Shown here: positions 47,871 through 58,284 of the stretch, in pieces
Layout of the letters: every line of letters begins with the position of its first letter
Numbering within the stretch: the stretch's first letter is position 1
DNA from: Sinohyriopsis cumingii
Taxonomy: Eukaryota > Mollusca > Bivalvia > Unionida > Unionidae
DNA length: 64,000 bases
Assembly (NCBI GenBank): GCA_028554795.2
Contig: JAPYKE020000512.1
Span: 176,598 to 240,597, forward strand
Direction: 5' to 3'
Position numbers and translations under genes: made by a program
Notes under the pieces: generated by a model
Database searches by the model: none
What the model was told of the DNA's origin: nothing
Seen by the model: the letters and a program-made list of their open reading frames with translations, nothing else

Positions 47871-49455
47871 GATGGCAATATGAACTGGAACTTTCAGTTG
47901 GTTATTTATCAGGAGGTTTCAAGGATTATTGTATAGTTTACATTCAAAGAAACAGTTGCAGGCTGTCGGATTTTGATTCGGTCCAATTATACAATGGATT
48001 GGTAACACTGTGGCTTGAACATAGATTGGCCTTAAGTGGTGAATATTTATTCCTCAGCGTGGCATGTGTACTTGACAGTGTCCATCTGTAGAGTAAGAGG
48101 ATGGCACTTTCTAGTCTTTATCTAATTGTTTTGGAAAACAGATGTAGATTTGGAGTTTCTTATATCATGTCGAAGATTGATCTATAATTAGATAGTTGAG
48201 TCTCTTAAAGACCTGTTTGTAAGCTGTAAAATGGTACTTCAAAATTCATACTGTTTTGTAAAGAATATCTCTTGTCCCCTAGTGGAACAACCGTTGGTGG
48301 AATAGTTTCGTTTAAAAAGACTGGCGTCAAATGATTGTCCATTTTATGAAATGTAACAAGCTTTTGCACTTTTATACACTATTATAAACCTAGCCAGCCA
48401 TATTCTGTATATGCAAATTTGGAATTAACATTTTTGGTAATTCCAGCAACAAATTTTTCTTCTTCCATTTGTATATTTTCAAATCGATTAGAATCGGTTT
48501 GGTTACACCCATCTCACACCCCAAACTACATCATTTTGCTCTAAAATTATAATATCATTATCTCTTCATTTTTATACCAGAAAACTAATTTTCTTTAATT
48601 ATTTATGTTGTTTAACGCCATTAAATTACGTAGGTGCGTGAATAAATAGTTTGGTAGTTTCACAGCAACTGGGCACAATAGTGTCTATGTTGAGCCAATT
48701 ATTAGTTAGAAAGTATTTGAAGTTCTTTTGTAATGATAAAATCTTACAAACAAATCACTTTTCTTAATAAAGGGTCTAAGATCTCATAATCTGAAATTAG
48801 ATCCCACATTATAATGTTACAAAGATTACTGCAGACTAGTAAAGTCGAGGTGAGCTATATAATTGTTGATTACACTCTGCATTTAACTTGTTGCAGTAGA
48901 ATTCATTCATTTGCAATGTGGATAACTCGAACACTGCATCATAAATTGGTTTGCTAAGTTTGATACTCTTGTTTTTCACACTGATTAAGCCTAAGTCATC
49001 AGTAATGGCAAATGATAGATATTTTGACATGTAGAAAAATTATTGTAGTCTGTACATATATTTATGGATGTTCTTTGAGGTTTTCTTATTTTTAAGGAGC
49101 ATATTGTGATAAACTAATCTGAGGAAGTCTTCTTCAAATTAGTTTCTTTTTTTTATTCAGTTCATTGCAAGATTTAATTAATGGTTGATGATCAAATACC
49201 AAAACTCTATGTATCTTTTCAGTTTTTAATCAATTGTAAAATAAAATGCTCTAAGTTTTAGTAGTGAATAACATATCATTTAGTTTTCATTATGATTATG
49301 ATATTGTTGGTTTATTGCAATATACACAACTCATTTTATCTGAATTCTAGTAGATAGTTATATATGAACTGTACAACTTGCCACCCCCCATTGTGGAGAT
49401 AACTTTCTGTCAGGAGAACATTTTTACACTGTGCAATTAGACATTATCCTCCATT

Positions 49456-49777
49456 ACTCTGGTGGCCTAGTGGTTAGAGTGTCCGCCTCAGATGCTGGAG
49501 GTCGTGGGTTTGATCCCTGGTTGAGTCATACCAAAGACTTACAATATTGGTACTTATTGCTGCCTCGCTTGGTGCTCAGCATTAAATGGTTAGTGTTAGG
49601 ACTGGTTGGCATGGAGTCAGGATAATGTGACTGGGTGGGTCATCATGCTACATGTCTGCGGCATGATGCGCCAGTGCTAGACATCACTATAAACTGCCAC
49701 ACTGCTGACGTCATAGTGATATGACTGAATTATTTTTAAAGCTACGTTAAAAATCCAAATTACACACACACACACAT
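49456..49777 (+). mobile_element. tRNA-derived SINE, family S1, + strand copy
   Basis: A box TGGCCTAGTGG at 49463-49473 and B box GGTTTGATCC at 49507-49516, the normal type I tRNA spacing. The tRNA-related body is followed by a conserved part containing TTAGTGTTAGGACTGGTTGG, then AAAAATCCAAATTA and a (CA)n tail. At least four more copies lie in the window on the minus strand. Confidence 0.93.
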
Positions 49778-51035
49778 CCATACATTATGAATGTTCTTTT
49801 CTTCAGTTTGTGTTGCTATCATTTCTAGATGATTCCACATGAGCCCTATAGACTTAATTGGTCATGCATTCCCAGGATAATTTTGACTGAGTTGTATATT
49901 GATTTATTTTGTCATTGTGTCATGTGACTCCTGTGCATGATCCCCATTTGAGGCTCCCTCCTTCCCAGAGCCATTCTAACCTCCTACATTGTTTCATGCT
50001 TTCACATAGCAACTGATTAGGAATTTTATGCCCACATTTAAACCCATGAAGCAAATATTTATTTGTGACTGCCGAGTGCATTTGATTTGCCTTTATTATG
50101 TAGTGACCTTCTTTCTATAGACGGCATAATGATTTTCAGCAAAGAAAACAACCCCAACTCATTTCTACCTTTAACCATCGGCTCTTCATTTTAAAAGTCA
50201 GTGCTATACAGTTAGCACAAGGGGGGGGGTCAGTTATTAGTGCTAAAAAATTATATGTATATTGATTTTAATAGGGTAATATTAAGACCAATATATGTTT
50301 TCACTTGAAACCAAAGTTTGACATTTGTCTGAGCAAGATTTTAAACCAGTCACTATTTCGGACTTAGTAGGGGTAAATATTAAAATGTAAATCAAACTGT
50401 CTTGTGGCTGCAAGCACTGAAATAGTATATTAGGATTTTTGTGTGGACTCTAATAGACAAATTAATGCAAATTGTTGCTGAATCTATCATAAAATAATGA
50501 TATTTGCTGCAGCCCACCAGAATGAGCCTGTCACTCGTAAATTATATTCATGGGGTCCAGACATGTTAGACTGGTGAGAACAAAAAACAAAAAGGGAAAA
50601 TGCATCGTTTTAAAACATTTACCTGTGAAATTCACTGCAGACACATTGTATTGATTTGTAATTCAGTATTACCAGTCTGGTCATTTAAAATGCTTTTTCA
50701 AATTACCCCAAATCCACCGTCAGTTTTATACATCTGAAACATATCATCATCTTCCTGTTTGAGCGATTTTTAATTTGTGATGTTTACTGTTCTCATATTC
50801 TTTCAAAAACATAAAATATCTCCCTCCCCAAACATTGTTATCAATGACCATAAAATCAATGTTCATACTTCAGCACAACCATCAAGTCACACACAGGCAG
50901 GTTACTGCAAATTTTGTCAGTGTCTTTCTGAATATGTCAGTTGTATCAATTGGTCGATTTGTTTCAAGGTACTGCATATATTTGGATCACTTTTGGCATT
51001 TCTGCATATGTTTCATCTGTTTCATTTTTTTTCAG

Positions 51036-51140
51036 GAAAAACGCCATGTATCATGTACATCAATCAATCATGTAGCATACAACATCTGCAGAACTGTGAA
51101 ATCGGAAAAGGACCTTACCTGCAGGTCCGCAGTAGAATTG
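51036..51140 (+). CDS. Integrin beta exon 17: second part of beta-tail
   Basis: Completes Gly529, residues 530-563, and first base of Ala564. KTPCIMYINQSCSIQHLQNC then EIGKGPYLQVRSRI. Sequence similarity is low, but Cys533 and Cys541 are seven residues apart and Cys566-type closing cysteine follows 23-24 residues later, exactly the spacing in the beta-tail of vertebrate beta3. Phases at both ends (g|ga and g|ct) fit exons 16 and 18. Acceptor tttttttttcag, donor gtaatg. Cys549 is an extra cysteine. NQS is a possible glycosylation site. Confidence 0.9.
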
Positions 51141-51192
51141 GTAATGCCTACAGTTTGCATTTTAAATAAGACAAAATATAAAGAAGTATTAT

Positions 51193-51276
51193 ATTCTATT
51201 ATATTATATTATATTATATTATATTAAATTATATTATATTATATTATATTATATTATATTATATTATATTATATTG
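51193..51276. repeat. (TATTA)n pentanucleotide microsatellite
   Basis: About 17 units with a single variant (ttaaatt) near 51226. Confidence 0.97.
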
Positions 51277-52059
51277 CAATATTAAAGTGGTTCTTCTCTC
51301 TCTAACATCAAGAACATTGTTCGCAAACGTTGTTCTTGAGCTGAGAACTTACACCACTTCTGAAGTGGGAATGGAAAAAAATAAAGATGGCGCAACATGA
51401 TGACTGATGTGACATATTTTTTTGTTCCAAGATTTCTCATTGCTTGGGTGAGCACAACCAGGAGTAATTAAGAATGTATACTTGACATTTGAGTGAATAT
51501 CCACCAAACAGGTTGCCCAGAGATGGCATCTATTTCAACTCAGGTTCTGTTTCTCAATGTGCCTGTCCTTAACAGTTCTGTCTACAAGTTGATCCATTTT
51601 ACACATACAAAATACAAGTTTAGTAAAAACGAAATGGAGAATTAGCTGTTCATTCTTACAGTTTACTAGTCACATACAACTATCTGTTAATATCTTTGAC
51701 TGTGTTAATGCTCAAGACGTAGAATGCATATTTACATTCAACTATCTGTTGATATTTGTGACTGGGTGAACACTTGAATGGTCCAGTATTATTGGTAGGC
51801 TGGTCTTACTTTAAATTGTAATCTCACATCGCAGAGAAACTAGCTTGGATGCCATACTTGATTATACTTGTTAGTCTTTTGATAGAATAATTGTTAGATA
51901 TTGATGATGATAATAATGGTATTGATGATGATTTTTATCACAACATAACAAAAGCAACAGCAACAAGAACAATAATAATAATAATAATAATAATAATATT
52001 GAAAATACCCACCACATCTAATTGACCTGACACAATTTTCATAAATTGATAATTTGAGC

Positions 52060-52522
52060 AGATAGATATATAGGCAAACAGACAGACTTACAGACAGACA
52101 GGCAGGTAGATATATTTACAAATAGAATGGCAGTCAGATAAATATACAGGCACATGTAGACAAACATATAGACAGATATACAGACACATATAGACAGACA
52201 TGCACACACATATAGACAGACATACAGACACATATAGACAGAATGCAGACACATAGACAAACATAGACACATAGACAGACATACATACACATGTAGACAG
52301 ACACATATAGACAGATATACAGCCATATATAGACAGACTTACAGACACATAGTCAAACATACAGACACATATAGACAAACATACAGATACATAGACATAC
52401 AGACATATATACAAACATACAGACATATATAGACAGACATACCGACACATTTAGACAGACATACAGACACATATAGACAAACATACAGACACATATAGAC
52501 AGACAGGTAGAGAGATAAATAT
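52060..52522. repeat. 22-bp TAGACAGACATACAGACACA-type minisatellite
   Basis: About 20 diverged copies of a unit built from agacacatatagacagacatac; period 20-24. Ends about 26 bp before exon 18. Its minus-strand translations (Cys/Val/Tyr-rich repeats) are not genes. Confidence 0.93.
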
Positions 52523-52548
52523 ATGTGTATTCTGTTTCTATTTAACAG

Positions 52549-52715
52549 CTTGTGTGTCGGCTCCTAACACCCTGCTGATAGTTTTGCCCATTGTATCTGG
52601 GATTATTGCAGTTGGATTAATACTGTTGATCATCTGGAAGGTGCTTACATCCTGGTATGACAAGATTGAGTACCGGCGATTCCAGCAAGAAGTTGATAAT
52701 CCCAAATGGGGAATT
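52549..52715 (+). CDS. Integrin beta exon 18: transmembrane helix and proximal tail
   Basis: Completes Ala564, residues 565-619. Cys565 closes the beta-tail; LLIVLPIVSGIIAVGLILLI (about 572-593) is the single membrane helix, ending IWK as in other beta subunits. The proximal tail YDKIEYRRF stands where vertebrates have HDRREF-x-x-F; the Asp that forms the inner membrane clasp with the alpha chain is kept (Asp600). NPKW keeps the talin-contacting Trp. Acceptor atttaacag, donor gtgagt, phase 0 exit. Confidence 0.98.
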
Positions 52716-54767
52716 GTGAGTACACATATCTGTACATGCCATTTGCTGTCTTTCATTTATACTTTATTTATACTTTTTTATTTCTTTTACTTTTTGATTT
52801 GCCTTTTCCTGTTCAATCTGTATTTGGGATATTCTATTTATTTTTAGTTTTTCTTCCTCTTCTTTTCCTTGTCGTCTTCCGCCTCCTCCTCCCTCCTCCT
52901 CCTTTCCAAAACTCATTTTTTTAATTAGTGGTTTACCAAAGATATCTTTTACAAATTCAGTAGCTAAATTTATGGAACACTTTTGAAAAGGAATAAAAGA
53001 AAAACCTAGTGATGACCTCCCTTAACTTTCCAAACTGAGGTTGAAATTAAATTGATTTCAGCGGAAATGAAATACAGTCAAAAGCAGATGAGTAGCACCT
53101 AATATTGGTTTCATATTGGATAATTGGGTATAAAATCATTGTTTCTTTATAGATTTACATTACAATTCAGGTTAGTGTGCCTTCTTATCCTAACCATAGG
53201 CACTTGGAAATAGGACTGGTACCTTGTATCCTTGAATTGAATTGGATGCCATTTCCAGTATGAACATATTGCACTCGGGTATCACAAATCAAAAGCATCC
53301 ACAGCATCAATAGTAAAATTATGGTATTTAGTTCTCATACCAAAAATGGACATCCAAAAGCCAGTTTGAAACTTCCACCTGAATGCAGATATGAAAACAT
53401 TGAAAATAAGGTGAGAAACCAACTCCGTTCAACTCATCCAACCATACTTTAAGACTATTCCAAGCAACAAGTGAGATGTGTATTTTATACAAGTACTGAA
53501 ATTGAGAATGTCAGCCTTTTCTTTTTGTTTTTTTTAAGATTAAAGTCAATGTGACATGAAAGAAGTAAAATGGTTGCAGTACAATTACCGAAGTTGTGTA
53601 TTATCATGGTTTTTGCACGATGGCATTATTTCTACATCACCTACCTGGATCATACTTTGAGAATTTTTTATGCTGTTTACTATGGAGACAAAAGGTCAAG
53701 AAAGGAAAATTATTTCCTCAAAATTTTCAGCTATCAGACTTTTACTTTCACCATTGTCTGTCAATCACGTACTTCTTCTATAATAAAGAAGGAGATTGAT
53801 TTGGGTATGAAAAGGTCAAAAGGTCAGGTCACCATGCCTGAAAAGAACAAAAATAATTTTTTTTTGCATAATAACTTCTGTTCAAGACCAGGTACCATCG
53901 CCAGATCTTTTTGGATACTTGCAATTGAGGTACTGATTCAAGAGGCTGAAGGTCAAAGTACTTGTGATACAGAAAAAATGCGTTTTTCAAAATAACTTTT
54001 GTTCTAAAATTCCTTGTGGCAATGTTGTGCATGGCTTGCCTTTTCGGTAATAAAGAGACATACATTATGGGGTCTAATGGTGTGAGGTCATGGTCATGTA
54101 AGTCTAATGGTTTTGATATTTTGTGTTTTGCTCAAAACAGCAGACCTTGAGGAAAATCAAGGTCATAGAGACCCACAATAGTTAATAATCTCCTCATTTA
54201 ATACTATATTACTGGTGCCTTAATAGGGGACTATTAAAGTATGGTGGGTGTATAATGTGCGATTCTGTGTACTCTTGTTCATTGCAGAGTTAGGTCATAG
54301 CGTCTTTTCGACATGCTGCAAATTTGGTATCCTTTTATTTTTATCATTTGTCTCTGTTGATGTTTCAGTCATCTGATGTTATAATCATGTGATCCCTATT
54401 TATATGTTGGTAGTGCAAAGTCATCATTTCTAAAATAGAAAAAGAACATCTCTCACTTTACCTGCCTCCTTTGCTTTGTTGTAAAAACAACAACAGGGAA
54501 CCAGTGTGACTTTCCAAACAGAGATGAATGTGTGTTTTCAAGTCTTTGACGGAAAGGCTATAAACATTCTGATTGCCAATGTTAATCACATGAGAAATAG
54601 CAGTTTGTTGTGGTTTATTTAAATTTGAATTGGGATTTTTTAAATGTATGTACGTTTGTTTTATACAATGTAATGTGTCTACAACTAGCAGTACCATTGG
54701 TTTTGCTCTTACAGTTTAATAAGAGTGTTTCCAAGTAGCGGCATCACTGTTGTCTTTTTTCTTGCAG
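52716..54767. other. Intron 18
   Basis: Phase-0 intron. Contains a pyrimidine-rich stretch (52850-52920) and a diverged tandem region (about 53570-54180) rich in AGGTCA; listed separately. Confidence 0.8.
53590..54180. repeat. Diverged tandem repeat rich in AGGTCA
   Basis: Strings such as aaaaggtcaa recur at about 53691, 53812, 53950, 54085 and 54160; taacttctgttcaagacc (53871) and taacttttgttctaaaatt (53994) mark a repeat step of about 120-130 bp. At 53813-53826 two AGGTCA motifs lie two bases apart. Open frames here are coincidental. Confidence 0.65.
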
Positions 54768-54830
54768 GGTAATAATCCATTGTATGAAGCTGCAAGCACC
54801 TCGTATGACAACCCTTTGCGAGGCAAATAA
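54768..54830 (+). CDS. Integrin beta exon 19 (last): distal cytoplasmic tail and stop
   Basis: Residues 620-639 then TAA: GNNPLYEAASTSYDNPLRGK. The membrane-proximal NPLY (622-625) is the talin-binding NPxY. The distal motif, NPxY or NxxY in most beta subunits and the kindlin site, reads NPLRGK and has no tyrosine at the expected place. Acceptor ttcttgcag. The 46-residue tail is close to the usual 46-47. Confidence 0.97.
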   Translation, partial: GNNPLYEAASTSYDNPLRGK

Positions 54831-54973
54831 TGGCCCACAAAGAGAATCAAAATATAATAAATCATTTTAGAAACCGGAATGCAAATGATAATGTATTGGT
54901 TCGGAGAATAATTCAAGAAATACTCATTCAAACAAAAGTAAAATGTATGCATTTTTGGAATGGAATTACTCAC

Positions 54974-54979
54974 AATAAA
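54974..54979 (+). terminator. Candidate polyadenylation signal AATAAA
   Basis: First canonical hexamer after the integrin stop, 144 bases downstream. No strong GU-rich element is seen after it. Confidence 0.35.
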
Positions 54980-56026
54980 TATAAATCTTTTCTGATTCAC
55001 CATATCCAGGAACTTTGTGCCATACTATTAGACAATGCAAGCACAATGTGCACACCACTGTTGCATTGAGTTTTCTGCAGTCAGCATGCCCATGTTTCAT
55101 CTGTATGGACTATAGCTGTTCTTTTGGTAGCTGAACATTATAAAGTTTCTCAGAATTATTTTAGGCAATTATTTGAGCTTGACTAAAAATTGGGACTTCC
55201 AAAGACATTCAAGGTGAGCATGTAATTGGTATAAATATAACTGGAAATGTGAAAAACACACATGATGGGAAAGTTTGTTGTGCCTCAAGTAAGCGTATGT
55301 GGATTCAATAACAATTACAGACTGACAACACATCTGATCTTCCAAGACAATGCCACCCACTTGTAACCACGCTTTTTGGGGATCACCAAATATGCTGCTG
55401 AATTGATGTTACCATCAGCACACAGCAATGATGACCAGTCACATTCTCTTCATAGGTCAAGTTACTCTACAGACTGTCTGGAATAGCTTGAGCGCTACAA
55501 TATTTGCCAGATTTTGTTTTCCATTAAAACGTTTTTTGTTAAGCATTATTTGAATTATGCTGATATATTTACTCTTAGATGTGAATTTTAATATCATATA
55601 AAAAGCTTATCTATCACACTAACTCAGATATTCTTAAACCTGCAATATAACAATAAATAATTATATCTTATTTTTATATGCATTAATGATGCCCTCTTTC
55701 AAGGTGCATGCAATACTGTTGTATTCCAAGCTAAATGTTCTAAAAGTAAGAAGATTTGTCTACAATTTACAATGCACTTGACACAGTTTATTCACCCTTG
55801 TTACATTTCCTTTGAAAAAAGCTGATGCAATCAAACAGATCGAAAAAGAGGAAAAAGGAATTCTGGTGTCGAAATTATTTCCAAATTTATTTCAGTAGCA
55901 TCCCAAACTGGGCAATTTTACAAATAGTCAAATTATTGGTGAGACTTCTGACATTAAGGAAAGAAAAAATGCAAAAGTTTTAAAACTAAGAGGAAATGAA
56001 ACAAGGTTAACCTGTTATTTAGAAGC

Positions 56027-56032
56027 AATAAA
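56027..56032 (+). terminator. Alternative polyadenylation signal AATAAA
   Basis: Canonical hexamer 1.2 kb after the stop; a T-rich stretch with TGTAGTAGTGT follows within about 70 bases. Confidence 0.35.
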
Positions 56033-56724
56033 GTTATTTAGAAGTAAATCAAGTAGCTGACATATTGGCATCCTTTATTTTTTCACTGTAGTAGTGTAAA
56101 CTTGCTCATGTTTAATAATTTACCATGTACATACGTTTTAACTATGGATCAATATTTGTTGAACTCTTTTTTTAATTTACCATATGTAGACTAATATACA
56201 AAATAAATATGTTGCGGAGGCTTAAAGCGAAGTTCGAATAAAGTAGAAACCAGAAAAACCGCGGTTCAGAGACCCGATACTATCGAAAATGGTTTATAGG
56301 TGATTACACGTCCTGTACATTTGATTTTAGTCTCAAAGGAAAACTTTCGATAGATGAATTTAAAATATTTGTAAGATTTATTGATATTTCTGCCAAACCA
56401 GCTTAATTTAAACCAGGGCAAATTTATGCCATATAGTATATACTAGAAAATATCAGGGACTGACTATTTTGAAGTGTGCATCATCTTAGAATATAGTGTG
56501 ATATGTCTGTAAAAAAATATGCATTTTTTTCTAAACATAATTCTATTTTCACTTAAACAGATATGAATTATGCATCAGCTTAATTGCAGTTTGTATGATT
56601 GTACATGTAATTTGCTCAATTAACTGTACATTGCATCAGGTAAGTTGTATGTTTGCTGTGGTTATATTATATTTATGATTAAGCTGAAATATCTTGTGTT
56701 AACCTAAAATAGAATCTTATGCAT

Positions 56725-56890
56725 AAATGCATAATTTTGACACATATACAATGCCAGATACTAAATTATGCATAATTTTGACACATATACAATGCCAGAT
56801 ACTAAATTATGCATAATTTTGACACATATACAATGCCAGATACTAAATTATGCATAATTTTGACACATATACAATGCCAGATACTAAATT
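56725..56890. repeat. 41-bp minisatellite, four copies
   Basis: Unit ACACATATACAATGCCAGAT followed by actaaattatgcataattttg; copies essentially identical. Confidence 0.97.
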
Positions 56891-57274
56891 ATATCCTTGC
56901 TTGAAAGTTAAGTCCAACTGCCAATAACATTGATTGATGTACAAGCAGATCAAAATGTTATTTGTTACACTTATTGCTCCTAACAATATAAACATACCTA
57001 AATCTGCCAGTGAATTATTTGTTGTCAGATTAGGGTCTGTGAAGTTTGGAGTTGGACTCAACTTATAAACAAGTATGTAAGGTACTCTCTCATCGTGACA
57101 TGTACTGTATCCTGGTGACATGTACTGTATCCACATTATACATTGATTCACGAATGACTGGAAAATAAATGTACATTGCATTTTATAAAAGAGTTACACT
57201 GTCAAAAAACTTTGGGACATACTTCTTGACACTTTTAGCTCCAGTCACATTTTCAGATCAGAAGAATGTGAAAT

Positions 57275-57350
57275 AGACTAGTCTAGTCTAGTCTAGTCCA
57301 GTCTAGTGTAGTCTAGTCCAGTTTAGTGTAGTCTAGTCTAGTCTATATCG
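57275..57350. repeat. (CTAGT)n pentanucleotide repeat
   Basis: About 14 units of tctag/tccag/tgtag variants. Confidence 0.93.
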
Positions 57351-57717
57351 GTTGTAACTCCTTACATTACAGGATAGAACTTGAGTGCTCCTATCCAAAG
57401 AAATTTATAAAAATAACTGATTAAGTTCATTTTTTGCAAGTCTTGACCAGATAAATTTTGAAATCCTTCTGAGTTTCACGAACTCCATTTGAAATAAGCA
57501 CAAATGTAAGATTCTATTTGTCAAAAGACAAGAGTACTGATTTTATTATATCAAATCATATAATAGTGTAGAATACTCACATTAAAATACATTTGGATGT
57601 CTGTCTTTTACATGAAGCTATAACATCATTTATGATGTTATGATGTGTTATCACCTGTTTTACATATATGACAATTTTGAATTTAGGTATATTGATGTCA
57701 ACAACACATTATTCATG

Positions 57718-57718
<1 letters not shown>

Positions 57719-57777
<59 letters not shown>
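57719..57777. repeat. (TA)n microsatellite
   Basis: About 29 uninterrupted TA units. Confidence 0.97.
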
Positions 57778-57780
<3 letters not shown>

Positions 57781-57909
57781 CGTGAATAATTTATACATTC
57801 TTTTGATTTTGATTTTGTTATTCACTGATACAAGTAATGTCCTTTGTTTAAATTACTTTTGTAATAAAATATCTAGACTTATGTGCTTTATATTCTAAAT
57901 GTACAGTGT

Positions 57910-58222
57910 GTGTGATTTGGATTTTTAACGTAGCTTTAATGATTTTTCAGTCATATCGCTACGATGTCTGCAGTGTGGCAGTTTATTATGATGTCCATCA
58001 ATAGGGAATCATGCTGCAGACATGAAGCATGATGTCCCACCCAGTCACATTATCCTGACACCAGGCATACCAGTCCTGACACTAACCTCTTAATACTGAG
58101 CGCCAATGCATGGTAGCTGTTAGTACCATTTTTATAAGTCTTTGGTATGACTCAGCTGGGGCTCCAACCTATGACCTCCCGCATCCGAGGCAAATGTTGT
58201 AGCCACTAGGCCACCGGAGCGA
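57910..58222 (-). mobile_element. tRNA-derived SINE, family S1, minus copy with 16-bp target duplication
   Basis: Reverse copy of 49456-49777. Flanked exactly by TCTAAATGTACAGTGT at 57894-57909 and 58223-58238, a perfect 16-bp target-site duplication showing LINE-type integration and giving the element ends. Confidence 0.97.
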
Positions 58223-58284
58223 TCTAAATGTACAGTGTAACTTTTATTATCGCTGTTGATCTTTATCATTAAGAAGCTTTGGAT

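Larger units (their letters stand above)
42905..51035. other. Intron 16, 8.1 kb
   Basis: Phase-1 intron. Contains two SINE families, a 39-bp minisatellite, a 5'-truncated LINE, a 54-bp duplication and an S1 SINE (listed separately). 47940-49450 and 49780-51035 show nothing recognisable except a G run at 50221. Confidence 0.8.
51141..52548. other. Intron 17
   Basis: Phase-1 intron with a (TATTA)n microsatellite, a (TAA)n run (51969-52000) and a 22-bp minisatellite just before exon 18. Nothing else recognised. Confidence 0.85.
54831..56230 (+). other. Probable 3' untranslated region and near flank
   Basis: Follows the integrin stop. No open frame of note. Canonical AATAAA hexamers occur at 54974-54979 and 56027-56032 and again near 56201; which is used cannot be decided here. 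Confidence 0.5.

Noticed and set aside
52039..52450. Minus-strand frames with repeated CLYVCLYVSVCL
   Set aside because: Translations of the 22-bp minisatellite before exon 18.
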